Assembly (NCBI RefSeq): GCF_026242045.1
Contig: NZ_JAPJDO010000010.1
Coordinates: 1 to 64,000 of the forward strand
DNA from: Mycobacterium pinniadriaticum
GTDB taxonomy: Bacteria; Actinomycetota; Actinomycetes; Mycobacteriales; Mycobacteriaceae
Direction of reading: 5' to 3'
DNA length: 64,000 nt
Positions 32,601-43,463 of the stretch are shown in pieces. The stretch's first letter is position 1. The number at the start of each line of letters is the position of its first letter. The translations under genes were made by a program, and so were the position numbers. The notes beneath the pieces are model-generated. The model saw only the letters and a program-made list of their open reading frames with translations. It searched no databases and had not been told where the DNA came from.

Positions 32601-33701
32601 CGCCGCGGCGATCGCGTTCTCGTGGTGGGTGCCGTCGGGGTCGACCATCTCGAACCCGTGGCTGCCGGCGTACCACAGGCCGGGAATACCGATTCGGGAA
32701 CGGATGTCGGCGAGGTCGCGGCCGGACAGCACCGCGACCGGATACAGCGCCGCCAGCGATTGCAGTGCTTTGTCCGCGCCGGATACCAGGGTGGCCGCCG
32801 CGGGGTCGGCGACGATATCGGACAGCGTGCCGTCGAAGTCGAAGAACAGCACCGGCTGGCGGGCCGACACCACGCCGGCCACCTGGCCGAACGACGGGAG
32901 GGCGTCGGGCAGGGCCGACATCCGCCGGTCGATCGTGCGCACCGTGACGTCGGCGAGATCGCCGATCACCACGTCGGCCCCACACCGCAGCAGGCCCTCG
33001 GCGGCGCTTCCTGATCGGTCCACGCCGATCACGAGTCCGAACCCGCCTGCGCGTCCGGCGCTGACCCCGGCCTCGGCGTCTTCGACGACGACACAGCGCC
33101 CGGGCCGTGCGCCGAGGCGATCGGCGGTCTCCAGCAGCATCGCCGGGTCGGGCTTGCCGGGCAGGCCGAGTTCCTCGGCCGTCAGACCGTCGACCCGCAC
33201 CGCGAAGAAGCCACCGATGCCGGCGGACTCCAAGACCGCCTCGCAGTTGCGGCTTGCCGAGTACACCGCGGTACCCACACCGAGTTCGTCGAGCCGGCGA
33301 ACCAGGGCCACCGTCGATTCGAAAGTCGGCACACCATCGGCGATCTTGGCCAGGTAGAGGCGTTGCTTACGGTTACCGAGGCCGCAGATGGTGTCCTCGC
33401 CCTCGTCGGAGGGCGCACCCCACGGCAGGGAAATTCCCCGCGATGCCAGGAAATCACGGACGCCGTCGTAGCGCGGTTTACCGTCGATGAAATGCCGATA
33501 GTCGGCGCTGGTGAAGTCGTACTCGGCGAATAACTCCGCCCAGGCTTCCTCGTGCAGCGACGCGGTGTCGGTGACCACGCCGTCGAGGTCGAACAGCACG
33601 GCGTCGTGGTAGCGCGGATCGATCGCGACCGGCAAGCCCAGGCTGGAGCCGCCGCTGCCAACGTTGCCGACAGAACCCCCGAACGGGCTTACGCTGGCCA
33701 T
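29700..33701 (-). CDS. otsB1: Trehalose-6-phosphate phosphatase/GH65 fusion, OtsB1-like
   Basis: A 1333-residue three-part protein close in size and order to M. tuberculosis OtsB1 (Rv2006, 1327 residues). (1) A beta-phosphoglucomutase-like HAD domain, about residues 30-270, with LFDLDGVVTDT. (2) An OtsB-type trehalose phosphatase domain, about 285-530, with FFDFDGTLSD and YIGDDLTDEDAF. (3) A glycoside hydrolase 65 (trehalose/maltose phosphorylase) domain, about 560-1330, with GPDEFHSGY carrying the general acid. OtsB2, not OtsB1, is the essential phosphatase in M. tuberculosis, so the true reaction is open; trehalose mobilisation through phosphorolysis is plausible. It is divergent from the usp gene at 33865, and both share the DevR box pair between them. 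Confidence 0.9.
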   Translation of the reverse strand: MASVSPFGGSVGNVGSGGSSLGLPVAIDPRYHDAVLFDLDGVVTDTASLHEEAWAELFAEYDFTSADYRHFIDGKPRYDGVRDFLASRGISLPWGAPSDEGEDTICGLGNRKQRLYLAKIADGVPTFESTVALVRRLDELGVGTAVYSASRNCEAVLESAGIGGFFAVRVDGLTAEELGLPGKPDPAMLLETADRLGARPGRCVVVEDAEAGVSAGRAGGFGLVIGVDRSGSAAEGLLRCGADVVIGDLADVTVRTIDRRMSALPDALPSFGQVAGVVSARQPVLFFDFDGTLSDIVADPAAATLVSGADKALQSLAALYPVAVLSGRDLADIRSRIGIPGLWYAGSHGFEMVDPDGTHHENAIAAAAVPVLADAADELTAQLAEIAGVVVEHKRFAVAVHYRNAAREAASTVAAAVHRVGSSHGLRVTAGRKVVELRPNLDWDKGKTLEWITDRITSTEPLLPIYIGDDLTDEDAFDAVLHDGIGIVVRHDEDGDRSTAARFSLSDPAHVLKFIERLVDQCDVDRQILSGPWSFTFGGYLPEQERLREALCTVGDGYRATRGCAPEADAATFHYPGTYAAGVYNRLTDEIDGVTVENESLVNLPNWLSLKFRINGDEWFDIDSADILTYRQSLDLRHAELTREFRFRDPAGRTSRVVQRRIAAMHLPHACALETTISAEDWSGKIQIRSIIDGDVRNSGVVRYRDLASDHLAVFTTRELSPNSALLVCQTTQSRIPIAVAARTGVWTGGNRLMTDGTYVEEHRRTGHTYLVKIAAGESVTIEKMATVVTGRDHAISEPGDAAQRSLTQLGRYAELRDGHIREWAQLWERFDIAFEDNADAMRVVRLHLLQLLQTVPNRAVDLDAGVPARGLHGEAYRGHIFWDDLFVFPVLNLRAPETTRSLLRYRYRRLPEARRAAKEAGFEGAMFPWQSGSDGREESQKLHLNPNSGRWNPDASARAHHIGSAVAYNVWQYYQVTGDLEYLIENGAEMLAEIARFWVSRTEFDEKLDRYVIRGVIGPDEFHSGYPDAPYDGVDNNAYTNVMAVWVIVRALDALDALPLRDRLDLMERLGIRGRELDSWDEVSRRMYVPFHCTSNSGPTPGDEVISQFEGYSELAELDWHGYRQRYGNIQRLDRILEAENDSINRYKASKQADVLMLFYLLSSDELRELLARLGYRFTPEQIPKTVDYYLHRTSHGSTLSGVVHAWVLARGDRERAMRYFQQVLMSDVADIQGGTTAEGIHIAAMAGSIDLLQRCFTGVETRADRLILSPMWPESLGALRLPIYYRGYRLHLTVRGRTAEVSVDPTDHPAIEIECRGKVQRLTPGSSLRFG

Positions 33702-33737
33702 GACACCGACATTGCCACATCAGAGCCTCGGCGATCA

Positions 33738-33773
33738 GGGCCTTGTGGCCATCCTGGATGGGACCAACGCCTC
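33738..33773. promoter_or_regulatory. Candidate DevR (DosR) box pair in otsB1-usp gap
   Basis: GGGCCTTGTGGCCA (33738-33751) and GGGACCAACGCCTC (33760-33773) each fit GGGnCnnnnGnCCC with one mismatch and are 22 bp apart in the 163-base gap between divergent genes, so both could be controlled from here. Confidence 0.55.
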
Positions 33774-33864
33774 ATGATGCCGACGACCGCCAGGCCTAGC
33801 GTGGGGGTGGCGGCTACTACACCTGAAGGGCTGCGGTCTCGTCACGAGTCGAAAGGAGCGTCTG

Positions 33865-34746
33865 ATGTCAACTCCTGCAACGAAATATGACATTGTGGTC
33901 GGGGTCGACGGCTCACCAGAGTCGAAAGTGGCCGTCGATTGGGCGGCGCGGGACGCGGCGTTGCGCAGGCTGTCGGTGCGGTTGGTGCACGTTCTCATCC
34001 CGCCTGTGGTGATGACCTTTCCCGAGGTTCCGATGCCCTCGGGCTACCTGCAGTGGCAGGAGGACTCGGGTCGCGAAATCCTGGACAGCGCGTGCAAGAC
34101 CGTGATGGAGGCCACCAAAGACCACCCGGTGGAGGTCGCGACCGAGTTGGTTTCCGGGCCCGCGGTGCCGACTCTGGTGGATCTGTCCAAAGACGCACAG
34201 CTGCTCGTGGTCGGTTGTCGCGGTCGCGGTGCGCTGGCCCGCGGATTGCTGGGCTCGATCAGCACCGGGTTGATCCATCATGCGCATTGCTCGGTGGCGA
34301 TCATCCACGACGAGGATCCGCTGATGTCGCATCCGTCGAAGGCCCCGGTAGTGGTCGGCGTCGACGGGTCGCCGGCCTCGGAACGGGCCTTGGAGGTGGC
34401 CTTCGAGCAGGCCTCGTTCCGCGGGGTGGACCTGGTGGCGGTGCACGCCTGGAGTGACACGGGAGTCTTCGAGTTCCCGGGCGTCGACTGGTCGACGATG
34501 CAGACGGTGGCCCAGGAGACGCTCGCCGAGCGGCTGGCGGGGTGGCAGGAGCGCTATCCCGATGTTCCGGTCCACCGGGTGGTCGTCGCCGACCGGCCGG
34601 CCCGCCAGCTCATCGAGCAGTCCGAGTCGGCCCAGCTCGTGGTGGTCGGCAGCCACGGGCGCGGCGGGTTCGCCGGAATGCTGCTCGGTTCGGTCAGCAC
34701 CGCGGTGGTGCACGGCGTCCGGATGCCGGTGATTGTCGCCCGGTGA
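33865..34746 (+). CDS. Universal stress protein, tandem domains
   Basis: A 293-residue protein with two Usp domains, of the Rv2005c/Rv2623/Rv1996 type. Each half starts with a (V)VGVDGSP strand, and each has the ATP-binding G-2x-G-9x-G-S pattern ([30 protein letters not shown]). Rv2623 of this group binds ATP and slows growth in infected animals. A clear AAAGGAG lies 7 bases before the ATG. It is divergent from otsB1, as Rv2005c is beside Rv2006 in M. tuberculosis, and is convergent with devS. Confidence 0.93.
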   Translation: MSTPATKYDIVVGVDGSPESKVAVDWAARDAALRRLSVRLVHVLIPPVVMTFPEVPMPSGYLQWQEDSGREILDSACKTVMEATKDHPVEVATELVSGPAVPTLVDLSKDAQLLVVGCRGRGALARGLLGSISTGLIHHAHCSVAIIHDEDPLMSHPSKAPVVVGVDGSPASERALEVAFEQASFRGVDLVAVHAWSDTGVFEFPGVDWSTMQTVAQETLAERLAGWQERYPDVPVHRVVVADRPARQLIEQSESAQLVVVGSHGRGGFAGMLLGSVSTAVVHGVRMPVIVAR

Positions 34747-34790
34747 CGCGTCGGGCGGGATCGAATGTTTTCAGGCGGCGTAACCGGCCC

Positions 34791-37198
<2,408 letters not shown>

Positions 37199-37232
37199 GG
37201 GCTAACGATATCGGTCCGTCAGCCCGAATCCG

Positions 37233-38102
37233 TCACAACAGGCGCTGACGATCGACCACCAAAACCGAACAGTCGGTGTTGTGCAGGGCCGCCGAGCCCG
37301 TCGGGCCCAGCAGTTCCTCGATGCCTTCGGCATTGCGCGCACCCACCACGACCAGCTGAATCTCGGCGCCGTGCTTGGCGAGGTAGTTCAGCACGCTGCC
37401 GTGGACGGCGACCGGCCGGGCGTCCAGATCGGGGTAGCGATGTTTCCAGTGCGACAGCCGACGGTCGAGTTGGGCGCGCACCATCCGATTGCCGTCGGCC
37501 ACCGCGTGGGAGTCATGCACGTCGGTGTAGCGCGACTGCCACGAGCTGAGCACCCGCAGCGGCGCCCCCCGCAACCGGGCCTCCTGGACCCCGAACTGCA
37601 ATACCGCCGCGCTGTCGGGGGATTCATCGAGTTCGACGACGACCCATCCGGAATCATGCGCGATTGCCCGTTCGGATCCGCGCACGATCGCGACCGGGCA
37701 GTGGGCCGAGCCGACCAGAGCGGTGGCTGTCGTCCCGATGCGATTGTGGTCGTAGTGCTTGAGCCCCACCGCGCCGACACAGATCATCGCTGCCGCCCGG
37801 GACGCTTCCACGATTGTGGCGACCGGCTGGCCTTGCAGGACTTCCGTCTCGACCTTGACCGGCCGCTCGGTGACCTCGATGGCGTCGGCGGCGTAGCGCA
37901 CCGCCAATTCGGCGCTGGCCTGTCGGCTCGCCTCCTCGTGCGGGTCGACCGGCTCGGAGCCGGACGGAGGGATCGCGGACACGAGTCGCAGCGGGATATC
38001 GCGGCTGACGGCTTCGTCGATGGCCCACACCGCGGCCCGGACGGCGGCCCTTGACCCGTCTACGCCGACGACGATCGACGGCGGTGTGAACGGTTCGGGC
38101 AT
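37233..38102 (-). CDS. Universal stress protein, Rv3134c-like
   Basis: A 289-residue tandem Usp protein, first gene of the devRS operon as Rv3134c is in M. tuberculosis. The N-terminal VVGVDGSRAAVRAAVWAID and the later VVELDESPDSA mark the two domains. The nucleotide loops are degenerate compared with the Usp at 33865 (VGAVGLKHYDHNRIGTTATAL; GARNAEGIEELLGPTG), so ATP binding may be weak. The ATG at 38102 lies 67 bases from the DevR box at 38169, which would make the operon autoregulated. Confidence 0.9.
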   Translation of the reverse strand: MPEPFTPPSIVVGVDGSRAAVRAAVWAIDEAVSRDIPLRLVSAIPPSGSEPVDPHEEASRQASAELAVRYAADAIEVTERPVKVETEVLQGQPVATIVEASRAAAMICVGAVGLKHYDHNRIGTTATALVGSAHCPVAIVRGSERAIAHDSGWVVVELDESPDSAAVLQFGVQEARLRGAPLRVLSSWQSRYTDVHDSHAVADGNRMVRAQLDRRLSHWKHRYPDLDARPVAVHGSVLNYLAKHGAEIQLVVVGARNAEGIEELLGPTGSAALHNTDCSVLVVDRQRLL

Positions 38103-38168
38103 CGATGGCTCCCCCGGGACGACAACGTCTATTGTGCCGACGTTATCGTCGCGGTGGGGCGAGTCTCA

Positions 38169-38182
38169 GGGCAGAAAGTCCC
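38169..38182. promoter_or_regulatory. Candidate DevR (DosR) box of the usp-devRS operon
   Basis: On the minus strand GGGACTTTCTGCCC has the complete left half GGGACTTT and right CCC, 11 of 14 to the consensus. A half-site-like GGCCCT lies 22 bp farther upstream near 38200. It fits positive autoregulation of devR. Confidence 0.65.
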
Positions 38183-38211
38183 CAAGTGGTGCGAAAACGG
38201 CCCTAACGGCG

Positions 38212-39186
38212 TCAGCCGGTCACCAGTTCGATGTCGACGGGACTTTCGGCCAACTCGAACAGTCGCTCGGTGTCATCGCGTGTGCACGGGGCCGTACCCG
38301 GCGTCAGCAGCATCGCGGCACCGGCCGCGATACCCAGGCGCACCGCCTTGGTCAACGGCCAGCCGCGAGTCAGGCCGACGGCAACGCCGGCCACCATGGC
38401 GTCGCCTGCCCCGACGCCGCTGCCCGCCGGGACCACGACCGGCGGGAATCGGTGCGCACCCTGCCGGGTGACCAGCAGCGCGCCCCGCGCGCCGAGCGAG
38501 ACCAGAACATGTTCGGCACATCCGCGTTCGATCAGCTCGTAGGCGGCGGCCAGTTGCTCCGCCTCGGTGACCAGGTCACGGCCGACGCATTCCCGCAGTT
38601 CCCGCAGGCTGGGCTTGAGCAGGAACACCCCGGAGGTGACGTGCCGGAGTCCGCCGCCGGAGGTGTCCAGGACGAACACCGCGCCGATGTCGACGCACAC
38701 GTTGGCCACCTGTTGGTAGAAATCCGGGGGAACCCCGGGCGGCAGGCTGCCGCTGGCAACCACGATCGCGGCCGAGGCGGCTGCCCGGCGCAGCTGAAGC
38801 AGGCACTCGGTCTGCTCGGCCAGAGTGAGTTCGGGTCCGGGCAGCACGAAGCGGTATTGCTTTCCCGTGGAGCGCTCGTCGACGGTGAAGCTCTCCCGGG
38901 TGGAGCCGCCGACCTTGACGCGCTGGACCGCCAAGCCCTCGGCGACCAGCAGATTGTGCACCATGTTGCCGGCCGAACCACCGGCCGGGAACACCGCGGT
39001 GGTGGCGGCCCCGAGCACATCGGCCACCCGAGTGACGTTGATACCGCCCCCGCCGGGGTCGTACCGTGGCGCCGAGCACCGCAGCTTGTCCGTCGAATGC
39101 ACTACGTCAGTGCTCGTGGTGATGTCGAGAGCGGGATTCATCGTCAGCGTGACGATCCGGTGGCCCCTGACGGCGAGTTCATTCAT
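38212..39186 (-). CDS. pfkB: PfkB-family sugar kinase (6-phosphofructokinase, Rv2029c-like)
   Basis: A 324-residue ribokinase-fold enzyme of the 1-phosphofructokinase/tagatose-6-phosphate kinase group. It has the N-terminal LTMNPALD, the GGGGINVTRV sugar-binding motif, NMVHNLL, KPSLREL and the anion-hole/catalytic-base motif GSGVGAGDAMVAG. The M. tuberculosis counterpart Rv2029c (PfkB) is a DosR-regulon phosphofructokinase 2 with minor glycolytic activity. It starts 3 bases after the Rv2030c-like stop, the same order as in M. tuberculosis, and is the last gene of that operon. Confidence 0.9.
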   Translation of the reverse strand: MNELAVRGHRIVTLTMNPALDITTSTDVVHSTDKLRCSAPRYDPGGGGINVTRVADVLGAATTAVFPAGGSAGNMVHNLLVAEGLAVQRVKVGGSTRESFTVDERSTGKQYRFVLPGPELTLAEQTECLLQLRRAAASAAIVVASGSLPPGVPPDFYQQVANVCVDIGAVFVLDTSGGGLRHVTSGVFLLKPSLRELRECVGRDLVTEAEQLAAAYELIERGCAEHVLVSLGARGALLVTRQGAHRFPPVVVPAGSGVGAGDAMVAGVAVGLTRGWPLTKAVRLGIAAGAAMLLTPGTAPCTRDDTERLFELAESPVDIELVTG

Positions 39187-39189
39187 CGA

Positions 39190-41229
39190 CTAGAGACCAC
39201 TCGGATACGTTTCCGGGTTTTGCCCGGCGATCCACACACTGGTCGGTTCCAGTGGTTCCAGAGCGCGGGTGGAGTCGATGTGGATCATCGCGTCGAACTG
39301 ATCGGATGGACGGACGTGGAAATAGTGGCTCTGCCGTTCGGTCTGCGGCAGGTAGATCACCCCTATCGCACGCCCGAGCCGCACCACCTCGAGCGCCTTG
39401 GCGGCCAGGGATCCGTCGTGCATGGGCACCAGGAAGGACGGTTCGCCGGTCTCGTGGAACAGTTCCTCGATGCTGCCCGGCAGGGCCGGGCGGACCACCT
39501 TGCGTTCGGCGATCCCGCCCCAGTCGCTGGCAGCGGTGACGGTGCCCTGGTAGGTGGAGAAGCCGATCAGGCGGCACTCGTCGCCGTACTGTTGACGGGC
39601 CAGCTGTCCGATGGTGAGCTGGCCGTCCGCAGAGACTTCGGTGGCGCGGGCGTCGCCGACATGAGAGTTGTGCGCCCACACCACGATTCGAGCGGGTTCT
39701 GGGCCGGCATGCCTGTCCAGATGGGCCAGCAGGGCGTTGAGCGTCTCGGCCATGTGCTTGTCCCGCATGTTCCACGAGGTCACCCGGCCGGCGAACATAC
39801 CGCGGTAGTACGCCTCGGCGTTGCGCACTGTCACCGCGTTCTGCTGGGCGTAGAACAACTCGTCTTCGGCGAGTTCACCGTCTTGGGCCAGGTAGCTCAC
39901 CGCGTCGCGCTGCATCTCCACCAGCTGCTCGATGGCCTGGCGTTCACAGGACTCCCCGGCACCGAAGGCGGCGGCGTAGCCATAGGCCTGGCCGTCATCA
40001 CCGGTGGAGTGGTCAAAGCAGGCGTAGCGGGTTCTGGCGCGCACCGCGGCATTCGGGTCGACGGTGTCGAGGTAGGCGATGACCTCCTGCATCGAGCGGT
40101 GCATGCTGTACAGGTCCAGGCCATAGAAGCCGGCCTGCCTGCCGCCGTCCGCTGCGCGCCGACCGTTGTGCCACCGCAGCCAGCCGACGAAGTCACGCAC
40201 TACGGTGTTGCGCCACATCCAGGCGGGGAACCGCTCGAAGCCGCGCAGCGCCTCTTCGGCCGTCGAGTCGTCACCCAAGCCCTGAACATAGCGATTGACC
40301 CGGTAGGCGTCCGGCCAATCAGCTTCTGCGGCAATGGCATTGAAGCCCTTCTCCTCGATCAGCCACTTGGTGATCTCGGCGCGGGCCTCGTAGAACTCGT
40401 GGGTGCCGTGCGAACTCTCGCCGATCAGCACGACGCGGGCGTCGCCGATCAGATCCTCGAGCACCTCGCGCGGCGGCACCCCGCCGGGGGCGTTGATCGC
40501 GGTGTGGGCAAGCAGATCGGCGGCGCGAGGCTCCGCCGGCGGCACCGGCCTGCCCGCAGTCGGTCGCGCGAGCAGCTCGCGCACCTCGTCGTCGGTGACC
40601 TGGCGGAAATCCCAGAACGATTCACCCACCGCAAGAAACGGCGTGGGCATCGAGGCGCACACCATGTCGTCGACGATCCCGGCGAACTCCCGGCAGGTGG
40701 ACTCCGGTGCGGCCGGGACCGCGATCACGATCTCGGCGGGCTCGGATTCGCGCAGCGCCTGCACGGCCGCGAGCATGCTCGACCCGGTGGCCAGCCCGTC
40801 GTCGACGAGGATCACGGTCTTGCCGGTGACCTGCAGCGGCGGGCGCCCCTCGCGATAGACCGATTCCCGCCGGACCAACTCGCGGGCCTCGCGCTCGGCG
40901 ACTTCCCGCAGCTGCTGCGGGGTTACCCGCAGCCCGCGCAGCACGTCGTCGTTGACCACGATGCGGCCGCCGCTGGCCAGTGCACCGACGGCGAACTCCT
41001 CGTGGCCCGGTGCACCGAGTTTGCGGACGATGAAGGCGTCCAGCGGGGCCCCCAGCGAACTGGCCACCTCGTAGGCGACCGGGATACCGCCGCGGGCCAA
41101 GCCCAGCACGATCACGTCGGGTCGGCCGCGGTACGCCTCGAGCAAGCCTGCCAGCACTTGACCGGCCTCGCGCCGGTCCTTGAACACCCGGCGGGGATGC
41201 TGCCGCCGAACTCCGGTGGATCTGGTCAA
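39190..41229 (-). CDS. Phosphoribosyltransferase-erythromycin esterase-like fusion (Rv2030c-like)
   Basis: A 679-residue fusion matching Rv2030c (681 residues). The N-terminal domain (about 20-225) is a type I phosphoribosyltransferase with the PRPP motif [13 protein letters not shown]. The C-terminal domain (about 245-670) is erythromycin-esterase-like, with [28 protein letters not shown] and the QTERQSHYF region. No substrate is established; macrolide resistance is unlikely. TTG at 41229 is the start, with GGAGGT upstream and a TTGA overlap with the DUF1876 gene stop. It is the middle gene of a DosR-type operon with DUF1876 and pfkB. Confidence 0.9.
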   Translation of the reverse strand: MTRSTGVRRQHPRRVFKDRREAGQVLAGLLEAYRGRPDVIVLGLARGGIPVAYEVASSLGAPLDAFIVRKLGAPGHEEFAVGALASGGRIVVNDDVLRGLRVTPQQLREVAEREARELVRRESVYREGRPPLQVTGKTVILVDDGLATGSSMLAAVQALRESEPAEIVIAVPAAPESTCREFAGIVDDMVCASMPTPFLAVGESFWDFRQVTDDEVRELLARPTAGRPVPPAEPRAADLLAHTAINAPGGVPPREVLEDLIGDARVVLIGESSHGTHEFYEARAEITKWLIEEKGFNAIAAEADWPDAYRVNRYVQGLGDDSTAEEALRGFERFPAWMWRNTVVRDFVGWLRWHNGRRAADGGRQAGFYGLDLYSMHRSMQEVIAYLDTVDPNAAVRARTRYACFDHSTGDDGQAYGYAAAFGAGESCERQAIEQLVEMQRDAVSYLAQDGELAEDELFYAQQNAVTVRNAEAYYRGMFAGRVTSWNMRDKHMAETLNALLAHLDRHAGPEPARIVVWAHNSHVGDARATEVSADGQLTIGQLARQQYGDECRLIGFSTYQGTVTAASDWGGIAERKVVRPALPGSIEELFHETGEPSFLVPMHDGSLAAKALEVVRLGRAIGVIYLPQTERQSHYFHVRPSDQFDAMIHIDSTRALEPLEPTSVWIAGQNPETYPSGL

Positions 41230-41516
41230 TGTCTACCTCCGGTCAGGGCGGTCAGGGTGTGTCGACTGTGTTCGACGGTCTCGATCTCCGACATCGAGAT
41301 CGCGAACAGCTGATTGGCCAGATTGGACAGCGCGCGGGCGACAGCCAACTCGTCGCGAAGCTCCACCGAATGCGCGTCACCCGCCGTCATCCGGGCGGTC
41401 CCCATGCCGATCAGGTTCCTGCTTCGCCAAGCCAACCGGGCGGTGGCCCGGGTGCGGTCGGTATCCTCGTCCACGGCGATCTGCACTGCCGAGTATTTGG
41501 TTGTGTTGTGTTCCAT
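41226..41516 (-). CDS. DUF1876 small protein (Rv1738/Rv2632c-like)
   Basis: A 96-residue protein of the Rv1738 family. The match is the pattern of D-E-x2-R-A-x-ARL-x-WR, GxGxAR and ELxVARALSxLxxQL followed by the ExV helix. Rv1738 is among the most strongly DosR-induced genes and its structure resembles ribosome hibernation factors, so a role in ribosome silencing has been proposed. ATG 41516 has GAGGGGG five to eight bases upstream; extension to 41564 is unnecessary. It is the first gene of the operon with the Rv2030c-like gene and pfkB, directly behind the DevR boxes at 41570-41605. Confidence 0.9.
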   Translation of the reverse strand: MEHNTTKYSAVQIAVDEDTDRTRATARLAWRSRNLIGMGTARMTAGDAHSVELRDELAVARALSNLANQLFAISMSEIETVEHSRHTLTALTGGRH

Positions 41517-41569
41517 GTCTGCCCCCTCGTACCTGATTCGATCCGACCACTCGGCCCAGGTCACCGGTA

Positions 41570-41605
41570 GGGACCGAAGTCCTATCGCGGTGGGCAGAAG
41601 GCCCT
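41570..41605. promoter_or_regulatory. Candidate DevR (DosR) box pair, divergent promoter
   Basis: GGGACCGAAGTCCT (41570-41583, 11 of 14) and GGGCAGAAGGCCCT (41592-41605) are 22 bp apart in the 123-base gap between the DUF1876 operon (minus) and the START-like gene at 41640 (plus). Both sides could be induced. Confidence 0.65.
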
Positions 41606-41639
41606 ACGGCTCGTCGAGGTTCTCGGCAAGACTGACGGT

Positions 41640-42284
41640 ATGAACGGTATGTGGAAGACCGTGGTGGGTACGGCGCTGGTGGGTGCCGGGCTGTATGGGG
41701 CGCGGCGCTTTTATCGCAACTGGGGCACTACCAAGGAGGAGTGCCAAACACCGCTTCCCGGTGATGAACTCGTCGGCCGGCCGGCGGTCCAGACCACCGA
41801 AGGTGTGTGGATCGACGCGCCCGCAAGTGAGGTGTGGCGCTGGCTGGTGCAGATGGGCCAGGACCGGGGCGGGTTGTACAGCTACGAGGCCTTGGAGAAC
41901 TCGGTGGGGCTGAAGCTGCGCAACGCCGATCGAATCCACCCCGAGTGGCAGCAGTTGGCGGTCGGCGACGTCATCCGGCTGGCCCCGCGCGGCTGGATGG
42001 GTTTGCGCGATGGGGTGGCGCTACCGGTCGCGCAGATCATCGAGGGCCAGTCGATCGTTCTTCGGATCGATCCGTCCCGGCTGCCATGGGACGGCGTGTG
42101 GTCGTTTCATGTGATGCCGCGCTGGGAGGATCGATGCCGACTCCTGGTGCGCAGCCGTTCGCGCCTGCGCCTGCCGGGTGAGGTGATCGGCGCCGAACTG
42201 TCCGGACCGGTGGTGTCACTGATGACGCGCGGAATGCTGCGCGGTATCAAGCGCCGCGCCGAGGCAGCACCCGTCGCCGAGTGA
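41640..42284 (+). CDS. SRPBCC (START-like) family protein with N-terminal anchor
   Basis: A 214-residue protein. A short hydrophobic N-terminal segment (TVVGTALVGAGLYGARRFY) suggests a membrane anchor. The rest follows the SRPBCC pattern: VWIDAPASEVWRWLVQMG, then GGLYSYEALENSVGLKLRNADRIHPEWQ and a C-terminal helix after LLVRSRSRL. Members bind lipids or other hydrophobic ligands. It starts 35 bases after the DevR box pair and is convergent with the nitroreductase gene, 3 bases away. The ligand is unknown. Confidence 0.8.
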   Translation: MNGMWKTVVGTALVGAGLYGARRFYRNWGTTKEECQTPLPGDELVGRPAVQTTEGVWIDAPASEVWRWLVQMGQDRGGLYSYEALENSVGLKLRNADRIHPEWQQLAVGDVIRLAPRGWMGLRDGVALPVAQIIEGQSIVLRIDPSRLPWDGVWSFHVMPRWEDRCRLLVRSRSRLRLPGEVIGAELSGPVVSLMTRGMLRGIKRRAEAAPVAE

Positions 42285-42287
42285 AGG

Positions 42288-43271
42288 TCAACCGCGGAAC
42301 TCCAGAACGTCTGCCGGCGGCCGCCGCGGGGTGGCCGGCGGCAGTTGCGCGATCGCGGGCGCCAGGCCGATCCGAATGAGCAGTTGCGGGTTGTCGCGGT
42401 CCCCGGTGAGGGCCCGGATGATGGACCGGCTGGCTTCCAGTTCGGTCATGTGCGTCAGAGTGCAGGTGGCCAGGCCGGCCACGGTCGCCTCCAACAGCAC
42501 ATCGGAGAGCACCTCACCGCAGCCCAGCGCATCCCGGCGGGTGTCGTTATAGGTCGACAAGACCACGATGGTCGACTGATCATGGTCGACTTCTGGCCGC
42601 CGATCGGGATGCTCGTCGGCCGGGAAGGTCCGTGCGATGTCGAGCCGGTCCCGCTCGGCCGCTGAGACCAGGTTGCTATACGGCACACCGTCAGACATCT
42701 CGTATGGAGCTGTCCACCAATGGAGTTCGGCGTGATACGAGGAGTCGTACCGGCGCAGCGACTCGGTCAAACGGGACGCTTCGGCCAATTGCGGACGGAT
42801 CGTGGCGGGCAGCACGTGCAACACCGCCTGGTCGGTGTTGATCGTGCTGCGCAACACCGGCTCGAAGGCTGCCCAATCGGGCGGCGGTGCGAACGGTAAA
42901 CGGTCGGTGCGCCGGGTCAGGATCGCGTCAGCACGGGCTCGCTCGGCATCGGTGACGAATTCCGACGGGCTGAAGTCGATGGTGGCCAGGTGGTCGGGAT
43001 CGTTGGGGTTGGGGAACCGCGCGATGTTCGCCCGCCAGCCCGCCGCGGCGAGTGCTACCCGCAGATGGTCGAGCACGGCGCCGCAGCTGATGATCGACTC
43101 CCGGCCGCTGATGTCGGTGGCGTGCGGAACCCGATGGGGCGCGAGAAAGAGTTTCAGGTCTGATCCCTCGGCGACCCAATGCCACGGCTGGCTGTTGTGC
43201 ACCGACGGTGCGCGGCAGGCCAATTGCACCGCGTTCGCAATCACCTGGGGATCGAGCGCCGATTTGGCCAT
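42288..43271 (-). CDS. Acg-type nitroreductase-fold protein
   Basis: A 327-residue Acg-family protein (Acg/Rv2032 has 331 residues). It shares RAPSVHNSQPWHWVA with the paralogue at 28694, as well as LTRRTDRLPFAPP, LEATVAGLATCTLTH and PQLLIRIGLA. Acg proteins bind FMN, lack the usual dimer-swapped lid and have been linked to survival in hypoxia and macrophages. The gene is divergent from the Rv2004c-like kinase at 43464, with candidate DevR sites between. Unlike in M. tuberculosis, no hspX stands beside it. Confidence 0.9.
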   Translation of the reverse strand: MAKSALDPQVIANAVQLACRAPSVHNSQPWHWVAEGSDLKLFLAPHRVPHATDISGRESIISCGAVLDHLRVALAAAGWRANIARFPNPNDPDHLATIDFSPSEFVTDAERARADAILTRRTDRLPFAPPPDWAAFEPVLRSTINTDQAVLHVLPATIRPQLAEASRLTESLRRYDSSYHAELHWWTAPYEMSDGVPYSNLVSAAERDRLDIARTFPADEHPDRRPEVDHDQSTIVVLSTYNDTRRDALGCGEVLSDVLLEATVAGLATCTLTHMTELEASRSIIRALTGDRDNPQLLIRIGLAPAIAQLPPATPRRPPADVLEFRG

Positions 43272-43390
43272 GGATAACCACCGCTTTCTGTTCTGAAATC
43301 AACCATAGGATCGCCGGGCGCCGATGGCACGTGCCAGAAGTCACTTCGCTCGCGAAACGTACCCGTAAGGCCTTTGTGCTCTCAACGCAA

Positions 43391-43426
43391 GGGACCTTGC
43401 ACCCGGGTGAAGTGGCCGTAGGGCCG
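43391..43426. promoter_or_regulatory. Candidate DevR (DosR) boxes in nitroreductase-kinase gap
   Basis: GGGACCTTGCACCC (43391-43404, 10 of 14) and TGGCCGTAGGGCCG (43413-43426) are again 22 bp apart, in a 192-base gap between divergent genes. The second fits only the relaxed pattern. Confidence 0.5.
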
Positions 43427-43463
43427 CTGTGTGCGTGGTCGTGGCGGGGCAAGGATCAAAGCC

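Noticed and set aside
38020..41313. 1097-codon open frame on the plus strand
   Set aside because: It is antisense to the pfkB and Rv2030c-like genes, whose products match families along their whole length. Long antisense frames are common in high-GC DNA.
43369..43382. Third DevR box 22 bp upstream of the pair at 43391
   Set aside because: GGCCTTTGTGCTCT matches the consensus at only 6 of 14 positions.
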